DNA of 6,802 nt from Pseudomonadota bacterium (GCA_027623875.1 JAQBUS010000057.1:1-6802), one strand, 5' to 3'. Positions 1 to 5,421 are shown, counted from the first letter of the stretch. Program-made: numbers and translations. Notes: a model not told the origin generated them from the sequence alone.

Positions 1-2
1 TA

Positions 3-284
3 ATCATTGATAATGGAAGTTATGGTTCTACTGGTGATCAACCTACGTATGCCGGTAAGAAAACATCTTTAACAGAGGTAGCAAAAGCTTGCGGATGTGA
101 GAATGTGGTTGAGTGTCAAGCAGAAGATACATTAACCGTTATGCGCTCAGCTCTGGCTGGAAACAAAATGACAGTAATTGTTTGTAAATGCGAGTCTGGG
201 AATATTAAGGTTCCGGTAATTACAATGGATCCTGTTGTTATAAAAGATAGATTCATTAAAGAAGTATCTATCGACAATGTTTAG
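3..284 (+). CDS. TPP-dependent decarboxylase, C-terminal part (sulfopyruvate decarboxylase beta / phosphonopyruvate decarboxylase-like)
   Basis: The gene enters from the left edge; 93 codons are visible, ending at TAG 282-284. The first visible residues contain DNGSYGSTGDQPTYA, the thiamine-diphosphate-binding segment typical of ComE-type sulfopyruvate decarboxylase beta subunits and phosphonopyruvate decarboxylases. The rest fits the end of that domain: an EVAKACG helix, a central VIVCKCESG strand and a tail with VPVITMDPVVIKDRF. The family decarboxylates a 3-sulfonated or 3-phosphonated pyruvate to the aldehyde, in the cytoplasm; beta-type subunits pair with an alpha subunit, which would lie outside the window to the left. 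Which substrate is used cannot be told from this fragment. No terminator is evident between its stop and the tRNA 62 bp on. Confidence 0.75.
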   Translation: MIDNGSYGSTGDQPTYAGKKTSLTEVAKACGCENVVECQAEDTLTVMRSALAGNKMTVIVCKCESGNIKVPVITMDPVVIKDRFIKEVSIDNV

Positions 285-346
285 TAGATTTACGGAGTAT
301 TGTATCCCGCCTTTTGCGTGAAGTTAAATCTCTATAAATAAAAAGT

Positions 347-423
347 GGTCCCGTGGCTCAACTGGATAGAGCAATCCCCTCCTAAGGGATAGGTTAGTGG
401 TTCGAGTCCACTCGGGATCACCA
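347..423 (+). tRNA. tRNA-Arg (anticodon CCT, reads AGG)
   Basis: A full cloverleaf can be folded by eye. The acceptor stem is GGTCCCG with CGGGATC (one G-T pair), the D stem GCTC/GAGC and the anticodon stem ATCCC/GGGAT. The anticodon loop CTCCTAA gives anticodon CCT. The T stem is AGTGG/CCACT with loop TTCGAGT. The discriminator is A, and CCA is encoded at 421-423. The D loop contains GGA, giving the A20 expected of bacterial tRNA-Arg. The length is 77 nt. A mutated copy of its 3' half lies at 4835-4882, which marks this gene as a likely integration target. A terminator follows at once. Confidence 0.96.
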
Positions 424-476
424 AAAAACTCTTTAATAACAATAGCTTAAGAGTTTTTCATTTTTAGAAAAACTCC
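424..476. terminator. tRNA-Arg terminator, three-arm and probably bidirectional
   Basis: AAAAACTCTT (424-433) pairs perfectly over 10 bp with AAGAGTTTTT (449-458), giving a hairpin ending in T residues just after the tRNA. The second arm can instead pair with AAAAACTC (468-475) across a 9-nt loop, so two mutually exclusive hairpins share one arm. Read on the minus strand the structure also ends in a T run, so it can stop the convergent FAD oxidoreductase whose stop is at 562. Confidence 0.7.
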
Positions 477-493
477 AAAAACACCCCCAAAAA
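435..493 (+). repeat. Direct repeat copy A (sequence downstream of tRNA-Arg)
   Basis: These 59 bases align without gaps to 3380-3438, with 50 identical positions counted by eye. The shared block includes a CATTTTTA core, an AAAAACTC arm and a C-rich then A-rich tail. Copy A begins inside the loop of the tRNA terminator. The copies lie 2945 bp apart in the same orientation and enclose the FAD oxidoreductase, desaturase and Rieske genes. Confidence 0.75.
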
Positions 494-561
494 GTATTGA
501 AACAATGGCAGAAACATTTGAGGTAATAGATCACAACTGCCCTGTTTTTTTCTTAGCATTG

Positions 562-1737
562 TTACTTAATACCAACCTCTCGGTAAGGTTCATTTTTGTG
601 GACGCGGGTAATTTCCATGCGTTCCAAATCGAGGGATTGATATCTACCAGTCAAAGTTAATTCACTAAGCGCACGTCCAACAGCTGGGGCGTGCATGATC
701 CCGTGTCCGGAAAACCCACAAGCAGTAATTATATTGTCATGGTAAGGTGAGTATTTTCCAATAATCATATTTCCATCGAGTATATTTTGTGCGTAATGAC
801 CCGCCCAACTGCGTTGTAAGCGCAGGTTTTCAAATTTTGGAACAAGGGCTGCTATCAATGGCCAGACTTTATCTTCGAAATAATTAGCAAAATACCCTGA
901 ATAAATATCATCAACAAAACCGGGTTTAATTCCAAAGCTTGGACGACCACCAGCAAAACCCTCACCCTCAGGTCGAAAAAACATACCGCTTTCATCTTTG
1001 ATCAGTGGAAGATCCTCTAGAATGTGTGTGCATTTCCAAAAATGCTGTACACGACACATAGGAACCACGGGTAAATCAGCTCCAGTCATTTTAGCTAAAG
1101 GGGTGACCCAGGGGCCAGCTGTGTTGATAAAAAAATCTGCCACAATAAAATCGCCAGTATCCAACGTAAGAGATGTTACCTTGCTGTTGTCCGAATTAAT
1201 GCCTGTAACTTTTGCTTTGATATACGTTACGCCCAGATATGTTGCAGCTTTTCGAAAACTCCAAAGCCCAGCGTTTGGATCGATCCAACCATCATCTGGT
1301 GTGTGACACCCTAGCACAATATCATCACGTTCGATCGACGGAAAGCGACCACGTATTTCCGTGTAATCAATCAACTCTGCATTTGCGCCCATCGATGATT
1401 GTAATGCTTGATTGGAGCGTAGGGGTTCCTCACCATCTTTGGTCACAACAAACAAATATCCTTGTTCGCGGAAGTTGATATCGGGTAAATCTGGGATGTC
1501 AGACATATGCTGGTCAAACGATTTATAGAAGTCGAGACTAAACTTTGACATAGCAATATTTTCGGCAAGGCTGAATTGCTGACGTACACCACCAGCACCT
1601 TGTGGGGTGGTTGCTACGGAGTAAGTTGGATCAGGTTCAATAACTACAACAGAACCAGCATGCCCACTCCGTGCCAAAAAATAAGCCGCAGCGGATCCAA
1701 TAATCCCACCACCGATAATTGCAATTGAACACTTCAT
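562..1737 (-). CDS. FAD-dependent oxidoreductase, DAO family (sarcosine/glycine oxidase or FOXRED1-like)
   Basis: 391 aa, a normal full length for the DAO family. The N-terminal dinucleotide-binding motif is IIGGGIIGSAAAYFLAR (G9, G11, G14), with E34 at the end of the second strand to bind the ADP ribose. GAGGVRQQFS (48-56) is the usual flavin-contact segment. NTAGPW (205-210), RSWAGHY (309-315) and GFSGHG (341-346) complete the C-terminal FAD-binding signature. Members oxidise secondary or primary amines and amino acids (sarcosine, glycine, dimethylglycine and others) to imines; the substrate here is unknown. It is cytoplasmic, with no signal peptide. The ATG at 1737 has an AAGG-type ribosome site about 9 nt upstream. 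It diverges from the desaturase gene across a 275-bp spacer, so co-regulation is possible. Family assignment is firm; specificity is not. Confidence 0.92.
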   Translation of the reverse strand: MKCSIAIIGGGIIGSAAAYFLARSGHAGSVVVIEPDPTYSVATTPQGAGGVRQQFSLAENIAMSKFSLDFYKSFDQHMSDIPDLPDINFREQGYLFVVTKDGEEPLRSNQALQSSMGANAELIDYTEIRGRFPSIERDDIVLGCHTPDDGWIDPNAGLWSFRKAATYLGVTYIKAKVTGINSDNSKVTSLTLDTGDFIVADFFINTAGPWVTPLAKMTGADLPVVPMCRVQHFWKCTHILEDLPLIKDESGMFFRPEGEGFAGGRPSFGIKPGFVDDIYSGYFANYFEDKVWPLIAALVPKFENLRLQRSWAGHYAQNILDGNMIIGKYSPYHDNIITACGFSGHGIMHAPAVGRALSELTLTGRYQSLDLERMEITRVHKNEPYREVGIK

Positions 1738-1787
1738 TATATCAACCTTTTTGTGTCCTTAAGAGTATATTCATATAACTTATTATA
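1738..1787 (-). promoter_or_regulatory. Possible promoter and ribosome site of the FAD oxidoreductase
   Basis: On the minus strand a perfect TATAAT occurs at 1787-1782, and the purine-rich AAAAAGG lies 9 nt before the ATG at 1737. No convincing -35 hexamer sits at 16-18 bp, so the promoter call rests on the -10 alone. Confidence 0.3.
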
Positions 1788-1951
1788 TCGTCACAAAATG
1801 GTATTAGTTTTTCAAGTATTAAATACAAAAGGAGTTTAGTTAAAGAATACTCCCAACACGAATTCGACCAAGCTTTATCGTGCTTTCTTACCAGAAATTG
1901 CGACTGCAGGTTTTCCAGCCCCTGAATTAACTTGATTCTTTAATTCCCTAT

Positions 1952-1986
1952 AGTTAACGTTAACTTATTATGTGTATACATAATAA
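1952..1986. promoter_or_regulatory. Double palindrome upstream of desaturase (candidate operator)
   Basis: AGTTAACGTTAACT (1952-1965) is a perfect 14-bp palindrome. It abuts a second inverted repeat with 9-bp arms, TTATTATGT (1965-1973) and ACATAATAA (1978-1986), around the 4-nt spacer GTAT. The pair ends 26 bp before the desaturase ATG and sits where a repressor would cover the promoter. No regulator gene lies in the window. In this AT-rich background the second repeat could partly be chance; the 14-bp perfect palindrome is harder to dismiss. Confidence 0.5.
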
Positions 1987-1996
1987 ACTGAATAAT

Positions 1997-2015
1997 AGGG
2001 CAACTCAATGTAATG
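1997..2015 (+). promoter_or_regulatory. Ribosome site with ATG-TAA start-stop preceding the desaturase ATG
   Basis: TAGGG ends at 2000. The best-spaced ATG is 2008-2010 (7 nt), but it is followed at once by TAA (2011-2013), whose last A is the first base of the desaturase ATG (ATGTAATG). Initiation at the desaturase ATG would have 12-nt spacing, or could follow termination at the minimal start-stop. Confidence 0.45.
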
Positions 2016-2978
2016 ACATATAAAGTAAGAACACCCATAACCCAAGCAATGAGTGAGGGCGCAATAACTCGTAGAGAGTTAAAAGAGCTGATGAAAAGGT
2101 CTGATAGACCTGCTTTTATACGATTACTTATTTGGATAATGTTATTATCTATAACAAGTTATTTAATATTCCTTTCTTACGAAACTTGGTATCTATTTCC
2201 GGCAATGTTTGTACACGGCATCGTTTTAGTTCATCATTTTTCACTTCAACACGAGTGCTGCCATTACACTGCTTTTAAAACAAGAAAACTAAATGACATT
2301 TTTGGACACATCTGTGGTTTTTCTATTATCTTACCAAATCAGCACTTCCGTTATGAGCATTGTGATCACCACACATACACCCAACTCAAAGGTAAAGATC
2401 CAGAGCTAATAGAGCTCCCTATTTCAGTGTATAAATATCTTTGGTACATTTCATCAATACCTTACTGGAAAAATAAGTTTTCAGAAATTTATCGACATGT
2501 CTGCGGCCGAGTTAGTGAAGAGGAAAACCATTTTATACCCAAGCAGGAACACCTGACTATCTTTAAAGAGGCTCGAATAATGGTGACCGGTTATGTGATA
2601 ATTCTTACTGGATGCATATTAACCAATAACTGGACACCCTTTTGGTACTGGTTACTGCCTTTGTTTCTGGGTGAGCCTGTTATGCGAGCAATCCGCTTAA
2701 CAGAGCATGTAGGACGCCCTAATACTGATGACCTAAAGGAAAATACCCGAAGCAGTCTTATTTCTTTTCCCATGAGGTTTCTTTCCTGGAATATGAACTT
2801 TCATGCTGAACACCACTACGCTTCGTCGATACCCTTTCACGCACTTCCAAAACTACACAAGAAGTTAAAAGGGTTTGTGTACATAGAACGGCGTGGTTAT
2901 CTTGGCGCGCATATTGATATTATATCTCAATTGATTGGGCGCAAGTCTCGTAGTGATGAAGAAGTAGCTAAAAATTGA
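2013..2978 (+). CDS. Membrane fatty acid desaturase/hydroxylase family protein (di-iron)
   Basis: 321 aa with the three histidine boxes of membrane di-iron desaturases and hydroxylases: HECCH (80-84), HCDHH (116-120) and HAEHH (264-268). A further conserved-looking TEHVG has H232. Hydrophobic segments lie near 36-56, 57-76, 96-110, 187-203 and 207-222, with the His boxes on the cytoplasmic side in known family members. Such enzymes use O2 and two electrons to desaturate or hydroxylate acyl chains, carotenoids, alkanes or other lipophilic substrates; the substrate here cannot be read from sequence. The stop TGA overlaps the TTG start of the Rieske gene (TTGA), indicating translational coupling and a dedicated electron donor. 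The ATG at 2013 is the first usable start; the ATG 5 nt earlier is closed at once by TAA. Confidence 0.92.
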   Translation: MTYKVRTPITQAMSEGAITRRELKELMKRSDRPAFIRLLIWIMLLSITSYLIFLSYETWYLFPAMFVHGIVLVHHFSLQHECCHYTAFKTRKLNDIFGHICGFSIILPNQHFRYEHCDHHTYTQLKGKDPELIELPISVYKYLWYISSIPYWKNKFSEIYRHVCGRVSEEENHFIPKQEHLTIFKEARIMVTGYVIILTGCILTNNWTPFWYWLLPLFLGEPVMRAIRLTEHVGRPNTDDLKENTRSSLISFPMRFLSWNMNFHAEHHYASSIPFHALPKLHKKLKGFVYIERRGYLGAHIDIISQLIGRKSRSDEEVAKN

Positions 2979-3295
2979 CTCAAAACACTAAATCTTGGAA
3001 AAACTTAATTAATGTAAGTGACCTAGAGGTGGGCGATGTTACACCAGTAACTTTTGGCACTAGGGAGATCGCTGTATTTGATGCAGAGGACGGCATTTTT
3101 GTTAGCCTATCTAGGTGCACTCACGGGGCGGCAGATCTATGTGACGGATACTTTGATGGAACATACATAGAATGCCCTTTGCACCAGGGTTTGTTCGATG
3201 TCCGAACCGGGGAAGCAAAAGCTGCACCCGCCCGCGTTTCCTTAAAAATGATAAATTGCAGAGTTATAGATAAAGTTGTTCAAATTTATATTTGA
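2975..3295 (+). CDS. Rieske-type [2Fe-2S] ferredoxin
   Basis: 106 aa, the usual size of a free Rieske ferredoxin such as those of aromatic-ring dioxygenases. The cluster ligands are C48-x-H50 (RCTHG) and C67-x2-H70 (ECPLHQG), 16 residues apart. The region between and after them (CDGYFDG, FDVRTGEA, AAPA) closely follows naphthalene-dioxygenase-type ferredoxins. It is soluble and cytoplasmic, with no signal sequence. The start is TTG within TTGA, overlapping the desaturase stop by 3 of 4 bases, with purine-rich GAAGAAG about 10 nt upstream. No in-frame ATG would keep the N-terminal domain. The role inferred from coupling is to pass electrons from a reductase, not present in this window, to the desaturase. 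A ring-hydroxylating oxygenase partner is less likely because none is encoded nearby. Confidence 0.93.
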   Translation: MTQNTKSWKNLINVSDLEVGDVTPVTFGTREIAVFDAEDGIFVSLSRCTHGAADLCDGYFDGTYIECPLHQGLFDVRTGEAKAAPARVSLKMINCRVIDKVVQIYI

Positions 3296-3302
3296 CTTTT
3301 CT

Positions 3303-3370
3303 GATAGAGTCCGCCGATTCTATTACAATGATGGATATTATCTCGTGTTTGGGAACATATCTTTCAAAAA
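3303..3370 (+). other. Possible decayed tRNA-Arg remnant preceding repeat copy B
   Basis: CTGATAGAG (3301-3309) resembles the tRNA D-arm CTGGATAGAG, and GGGAACA occurs 41 nt later where the tRNA has GGGATCA. The spacing (48 versus 49 nt) and the following repeat copy B match the order at the real tRNA. Identity in between is near background, so this is only a suggestion. Confidence 0.2.
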
Positions 3371-3379
3371 CACACTAGC

Positions 3380-3438
3380 ACTAACAATGCCTTAATAGTT
3401 TTACATTTTTATAAAAACTCTAAAAACATCCCAAAAAA
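3380..3438 (+). repeat. Direct repeat copy B (tRNA-downstream sequence duplicated)
   Basis: Ungapped match to 435-493, 50 of 59 positions. The AGTTTT/AAAACT hairpin (3397-3402 with 3414-3419) is kept, but the first arm of the tRNA terminator is not. It lies 84 bp after the Rieske stop and ends directly at the nested hairpin of the GST terminator. Confidence 0.75.
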
Positions 3439-3516
3439 ATTCACAGTTTACGGTGCCCTTATTAACCAACTTTTTGTAAGATTTCTTGTAGAAAATCTTA
3501 CCAACTAAATTGTGAA
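3433..3516 (-). terminator. Nested hairpin terminator of the GST gene
   Basis: TTCACAGTTTA (3440-3450) is inverted at TAAATTGTGAA (3506-3516) with 10 of 11 pairs. Inside lies a second perfect 9-bp hairpin, GTAAGATTT (3476-3484) with AAATCTTAC (3493-3501). On the minus strand the outer stem is followed by seven T residues (3439-3433), which fits an intrinsic terminator 66-149 nt after the GST stop. The long internal loop is unusual. Confidence 0.5.
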
Positions 3517-3581
3517 AAGTATTCCATAAATTACTGACCGGATAACCCTTTCCGTACACTTGAAAATATAAGAAGAAACTT

Positions 3582-4214
3582 CTAATCCTCTAAGGGCTCA
3601 ATAATCTGTGCAGTAGGGCTTGTTACTTTAAATGATGGTCTATCTTTGTGGATTTTCCAGTAATTTTCTAAATTTTGATACTCACTTCGCCATTGGAATT
3701 TTGGAAATCTAAGATCTAGATATTCTAAACAGGAAAACCCACAAATATCTGCAATATTAAAATGATCGCCTACAAAATACTTTTTTTCTTCGAGATGATT
3801 AGAAAGATACTTCGTCCCCTCATAGATTTTTTTCTCTTGCCTCTTAATCCAATCTTTACTCCTTAAAGTCTCTTTTCTTGCATTTTCAAGGAATATTAAA
3901 ACTATTGCATCGCACACACCATCTGCAACAGTTTCAACTAACCGTGCAGAAAAATTATCTTCAGGATCTTCAGGGTAAAGAAGAGGTTTTGGTTCAAATG
4001 AATCTAAGTATTGGACGATCAACCTACTATCAAACAAAGGTTCATTGTTCTCATGTAAAAGTACTGGAACTTTTCCCAAGGGGTTAATGCCCTGAGTTAG
4101 AGTGTCTGTATTCCACGGAACATCAATTATTTCTTCAAAATCTATATCCTTTTCACGCAACGCCACTCGTGCTTTTCGTGCATATGGACTAGGGGTAGCA
4201 ATTATAATTTTCAT
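3582..4214 (-). CDS. Glutathione S-transferase family protein (YibF-like)
   Basis: 210 aa. The N-terminal thioredoxin-fold domain (about 1-78) has SPYARKARVAL (9-19) at the glutathione site, NPLGKVPVLL (44-53) with cis-Pro P50, and FDSRLIVQYL (61-70) with the gamma-glutamyl-contacting D62-S63. The all-helical C-terminal domain has ETVADGVCDA (94-103) and the N-capping box FNIADI (152-157). The layout closely follows E. coli YibF. The catalytic role could be glutathione conjugation or reduction of an unknown electrophile. Position 9 is Ser with no Cys before it, as in many bacterial members. The ATG at 4214 overlaps the stop of the preceding small gene as TAATG, and no good ribosome site precedes it, so translation probably depends on coupling. 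It is cytoplasmic. Confidence 0.93.
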   Translation of the reverse strand: MKIIIATPSPYARKARVALREKDIDFEEIIDVPWNTDTLTQGINPLGKVPVLLHENNEPLFDSRLIVQYLDSFEPKPLLYPEDPEDNFSARLVETVADGVCDAIVLIFLENARKETLRSKDWIKRQEKKIYEGTKYLSNHLEEKKYFVGDHFNIADICGFSCLEYLDLRFPKFQWRSEYQNLENYWKIHKDRPSFKVTSPTAQIIEPLED

Positions 4215-4351
4215 TATTGTTTAACTCTATTCTCATAATGTTCTTCCCAAAAACCCCTTGTCTTAGCCAAGTCATCCATAGTCTCCCTCCAACTAGGTAA
4301 AGATGGGAGAGATATTAAGAGGCTCAGTGTGAATAGTTTTATGCGCTTCAC
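4214..4351 (-). CDS. Small putative exported peptide, translationally coupled to GST
   Basis: 45 aa from GTG at 4351, with AAGGA 8 nt upstream. The peptide starts MKRIKLFTLSLLISLPSLPS, a basic n-region followed by a hydrophobic stretch like a short signal peptide or membrane anchor. A charged, aromatic segment follows: WRETMDDLAKTRGFWEEHY and an ENRVKQ end. The TAA stop (4216-4214) shares its last base with the GST ATG. I do not recognise the family. The mature part after a possible cleavage near S20 would be only about 25 residues. The good ribosome site, signal-like start and TAATG coupling favour a real gene; the main alternative is the tail of a decayed larger gene, but an in-frame stop at 4367-4369 limits any extension. 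Confidence 0.55.
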   Translation of the reverse strand: MKRIKLFTLSLLISLPSLPSWRETMDDLAKTRGFWEEHYENRVKQ

Positions 4352-4474
4352 AGGGTTGATCCTTAGTTATTCTTTAATTCTACCAACAATTTTACAATAA
4401 ATGTAATACTTAAACATACGATTATGAATGTCCAAAAAACGCCTTCGAAACTAACCCTTTATCATCATATACTA

Positions 4475-4654
4475 TTATTTTTTTAGGGATTTTTTTTCAT
4501 CTTTAGTGAGTGGATTATTCCAAACGTTGTTACTAAGGCCAAGTTCATGTTTCATAGGTTTAGTTTTACCTTTAGTAACTTTACCACCGTTATTTAGGAA
4601 TTCATCAATCAGTGATTGATCAGTTTTCTTTTTCGGTGTTCCAGACATTGACAT
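4475..4654 (-). CDS. Small basic protein of unknown function
   Basis: 59 aa using the ATG at 4654 (MSMSGTPKKK), chosen because AAAGGG (4667-4662) sits 7 nt upstream. A longer in-frame start exists (GTG at 4708, 77 aa), but its extra residues look unlike the rest. The protein is rich in Lys, with a predicted short helix SLIDEFLNNGG followed by KVTKGKTKP and a LTKDEKKSLKK tail. The SLIDEFLxxGGKVT pattern recurs in small hypothetical proteins of Proteobacteria and their phages, as far as I recall; no function is known to me. There are no transmembrane segments. It is followed 123 bp later by the exported-peptide and GST pair on the same strand, with no obvious terminator between. Confidence 0.7.
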   Translation of the reverse strand: MSMSGTPKKKTDQSLIDEFLNNGGKVTKGKTKPMKHELGLSNNVWNNPLTKDEKKSLKK

Positions 4655-4799
4655 AATATATCCCTTTGTTTGGTTAACTAGTCCTGGTTTTCTATGAGAA
4701 ACCATCACCTTTTAATAGCCATATTTTAAAGAAGTTTTTTCATTTAGGAACCGTACGAACAAACATGTGTTTTATGTACAAAACACTCAGAGTTACTTT

Positions 4800-4829
4800 T
4801 TGATACATTTAAGTCATTAATTTTATAGA
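4800..4829 (+). promoter_or_regulatory. Candidate promoter ahead of tRNA fragment and GNAT gene
   Basis: TTGATA (4800-4805) and TATAGA (4824-4829) are spaced 18 bp. Transcription would begin about at the tRNA 3'-half copy (4835), placing it in the 5' leader of the GNAT mRNA. The match is moderate, in AT-rich DNA. Confidence 0.35.
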
Positions 4830-4834
4830 TTACG

Positions 4835-4882
4835 CCCGTCTTAAGGGATAGGTTATTAGTTCGAGTCCACTCAGGGTTAGCA
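4835..4882 (+). repeat. Degenerate 3'-half copy of tRNA-Arg(CCT), likely att remnant
   Basis: Aligns without gaps to tRNA positions 376-423, 40 of 48 bases identical by eye, from the anticodon stem through the CCA region, and is followed by an A run as after the tRNA. The anticodon-arm CCC/GGG pairing and the T loop TTCGAGT with CCACT survive. T-stem and acceptor changes destroy tRNA function, and no 5' half precedes it. It has the same orientation as the tRNA, 4459 bp away, as expected for the far border of an island integrated at the tRNA 3' end. Confidence 0.8.
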
Positions 4883-4926
4883 AAAAAAACCGGTGGAATA
4901 TAGAGAAGAATAGAAAAGAAACGACT

Positions 4927-5421
4927 ATGAAAACTATACAAATTAGTACATCCCCTGAAAACCATATCCTGAAACAACTTTACTCTCTTAATCAAGATCA
5001 TGCCCATTACTTAACAAATTTATCTTCAGAGTCCGACTTATCAAAGTTAATCGAACTGAGTGACATTTGTATGTATCTATTAAGTGATGATGAGGTTGTA
5101 GGTTTTATGATGTGTTTCAGGGAGAAGTCAGAACATCGATCAGTAAATTATAAATTCTTTAACGATCGAGAAAGTAGATTTATCTATGTCGACAGAATTG
5201 CAATAAAAGAAGATCATAGTCGTAAAGGGCTTGGGTCAAATTTATATAAAGAGTTATATGAACTATCGTCTTTAAAACAGTTACCGATATGTTGTGAGGT
5301 ATATACTGTTCCACTTAACCAGATTTCGCTAAACTTCCATTATAAAAATGGATTTAAATCCGTAGGTGAATATAAGTTTGAGAATAATTCTGTAGAATAC
5401 TTAACAAGACCATTTATCTAA
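4927..5421 (+). CDS. GNAT family N-acetyltransferase (COG3818-like)
   Basis: 164 aa, about the size of a single GNAT domain. NQDHAHYLTNLS (22-33), the strand VVGFMMCF (57-64) and RFIYVDRIAIKEDH (84-97) lead into the acetyl-CoA pyrophosphate loop SRKGLGSNLYKEL (98-110). CCEVYTVPLN (122-131) and NFHYKNGFKSVGE (136-148) form motif B. The order YVDRI, GLG, CEV and FH-GF is the pattern I know from the COG3818 group of predicted acetyltransferases, whose substrates are unknown. The first position of the R/Q-x-x-G-x-G/A loop is Ser (S98) rather than Arg/Gln, with R99 next to it. It is cytoplasmic. The ribosome site is weak (purine-rich only). The stop overlaps the stop of the convergent RRM gene by 4 bp. 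Confidence 0.9.
   Translation: MKTIQISTSPENHILKQLYSLNQDHAHYLTNLSSESDLSKLIELSDICMYLLSDDEVVGFMMCFREKSEHRSVNYKFFNDRESRFIYVDRIAIKEDHSRKGLGSNLYKELYELSSLKQLPICCEVYTVPLNQISLNFHYKNGFKSVGEYKFENNSVEYLTRPFI

Noticed and set aside
300..346. Promoter for tRNA-Arg
   Set aside because: TTGCGT and TATAAA are present but only 13 bp apart; other hexamer pairs are equally weak, so no promoter is called.
505..660. Short plus-strand open frame starting MAETFEVIDHNC
   Set aside because: It has no ribosome site and runs antisense through the end of the FAD oxidoreductase; the later residues are a shadow of that gene. It could be a relic start but is not supported.
998..1478. Two plus-strand open frames inside the FAD oxidoreductase
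   Set aside because: They are antisense to a clearly coding gene, without recognisable motifs or ribosome sites.
2591..2773. Minus-strand open frame inside the desaturase
   Set aside because: Antisense shadow; the plus strand here encodes conserved desaturase sequence.
3878..4087. Plus-strand open frame inside the GST gene
   Set aside because: Antisense shadow of the GST domain junction, with no motif.
4744..5007. Minus-strand 87-codon open frame
   Set aside because: It crosses the tRNA-derived repeat and the start of the GNAT gene, has no good ribosome site, and its sequence is simply the complement of those features.
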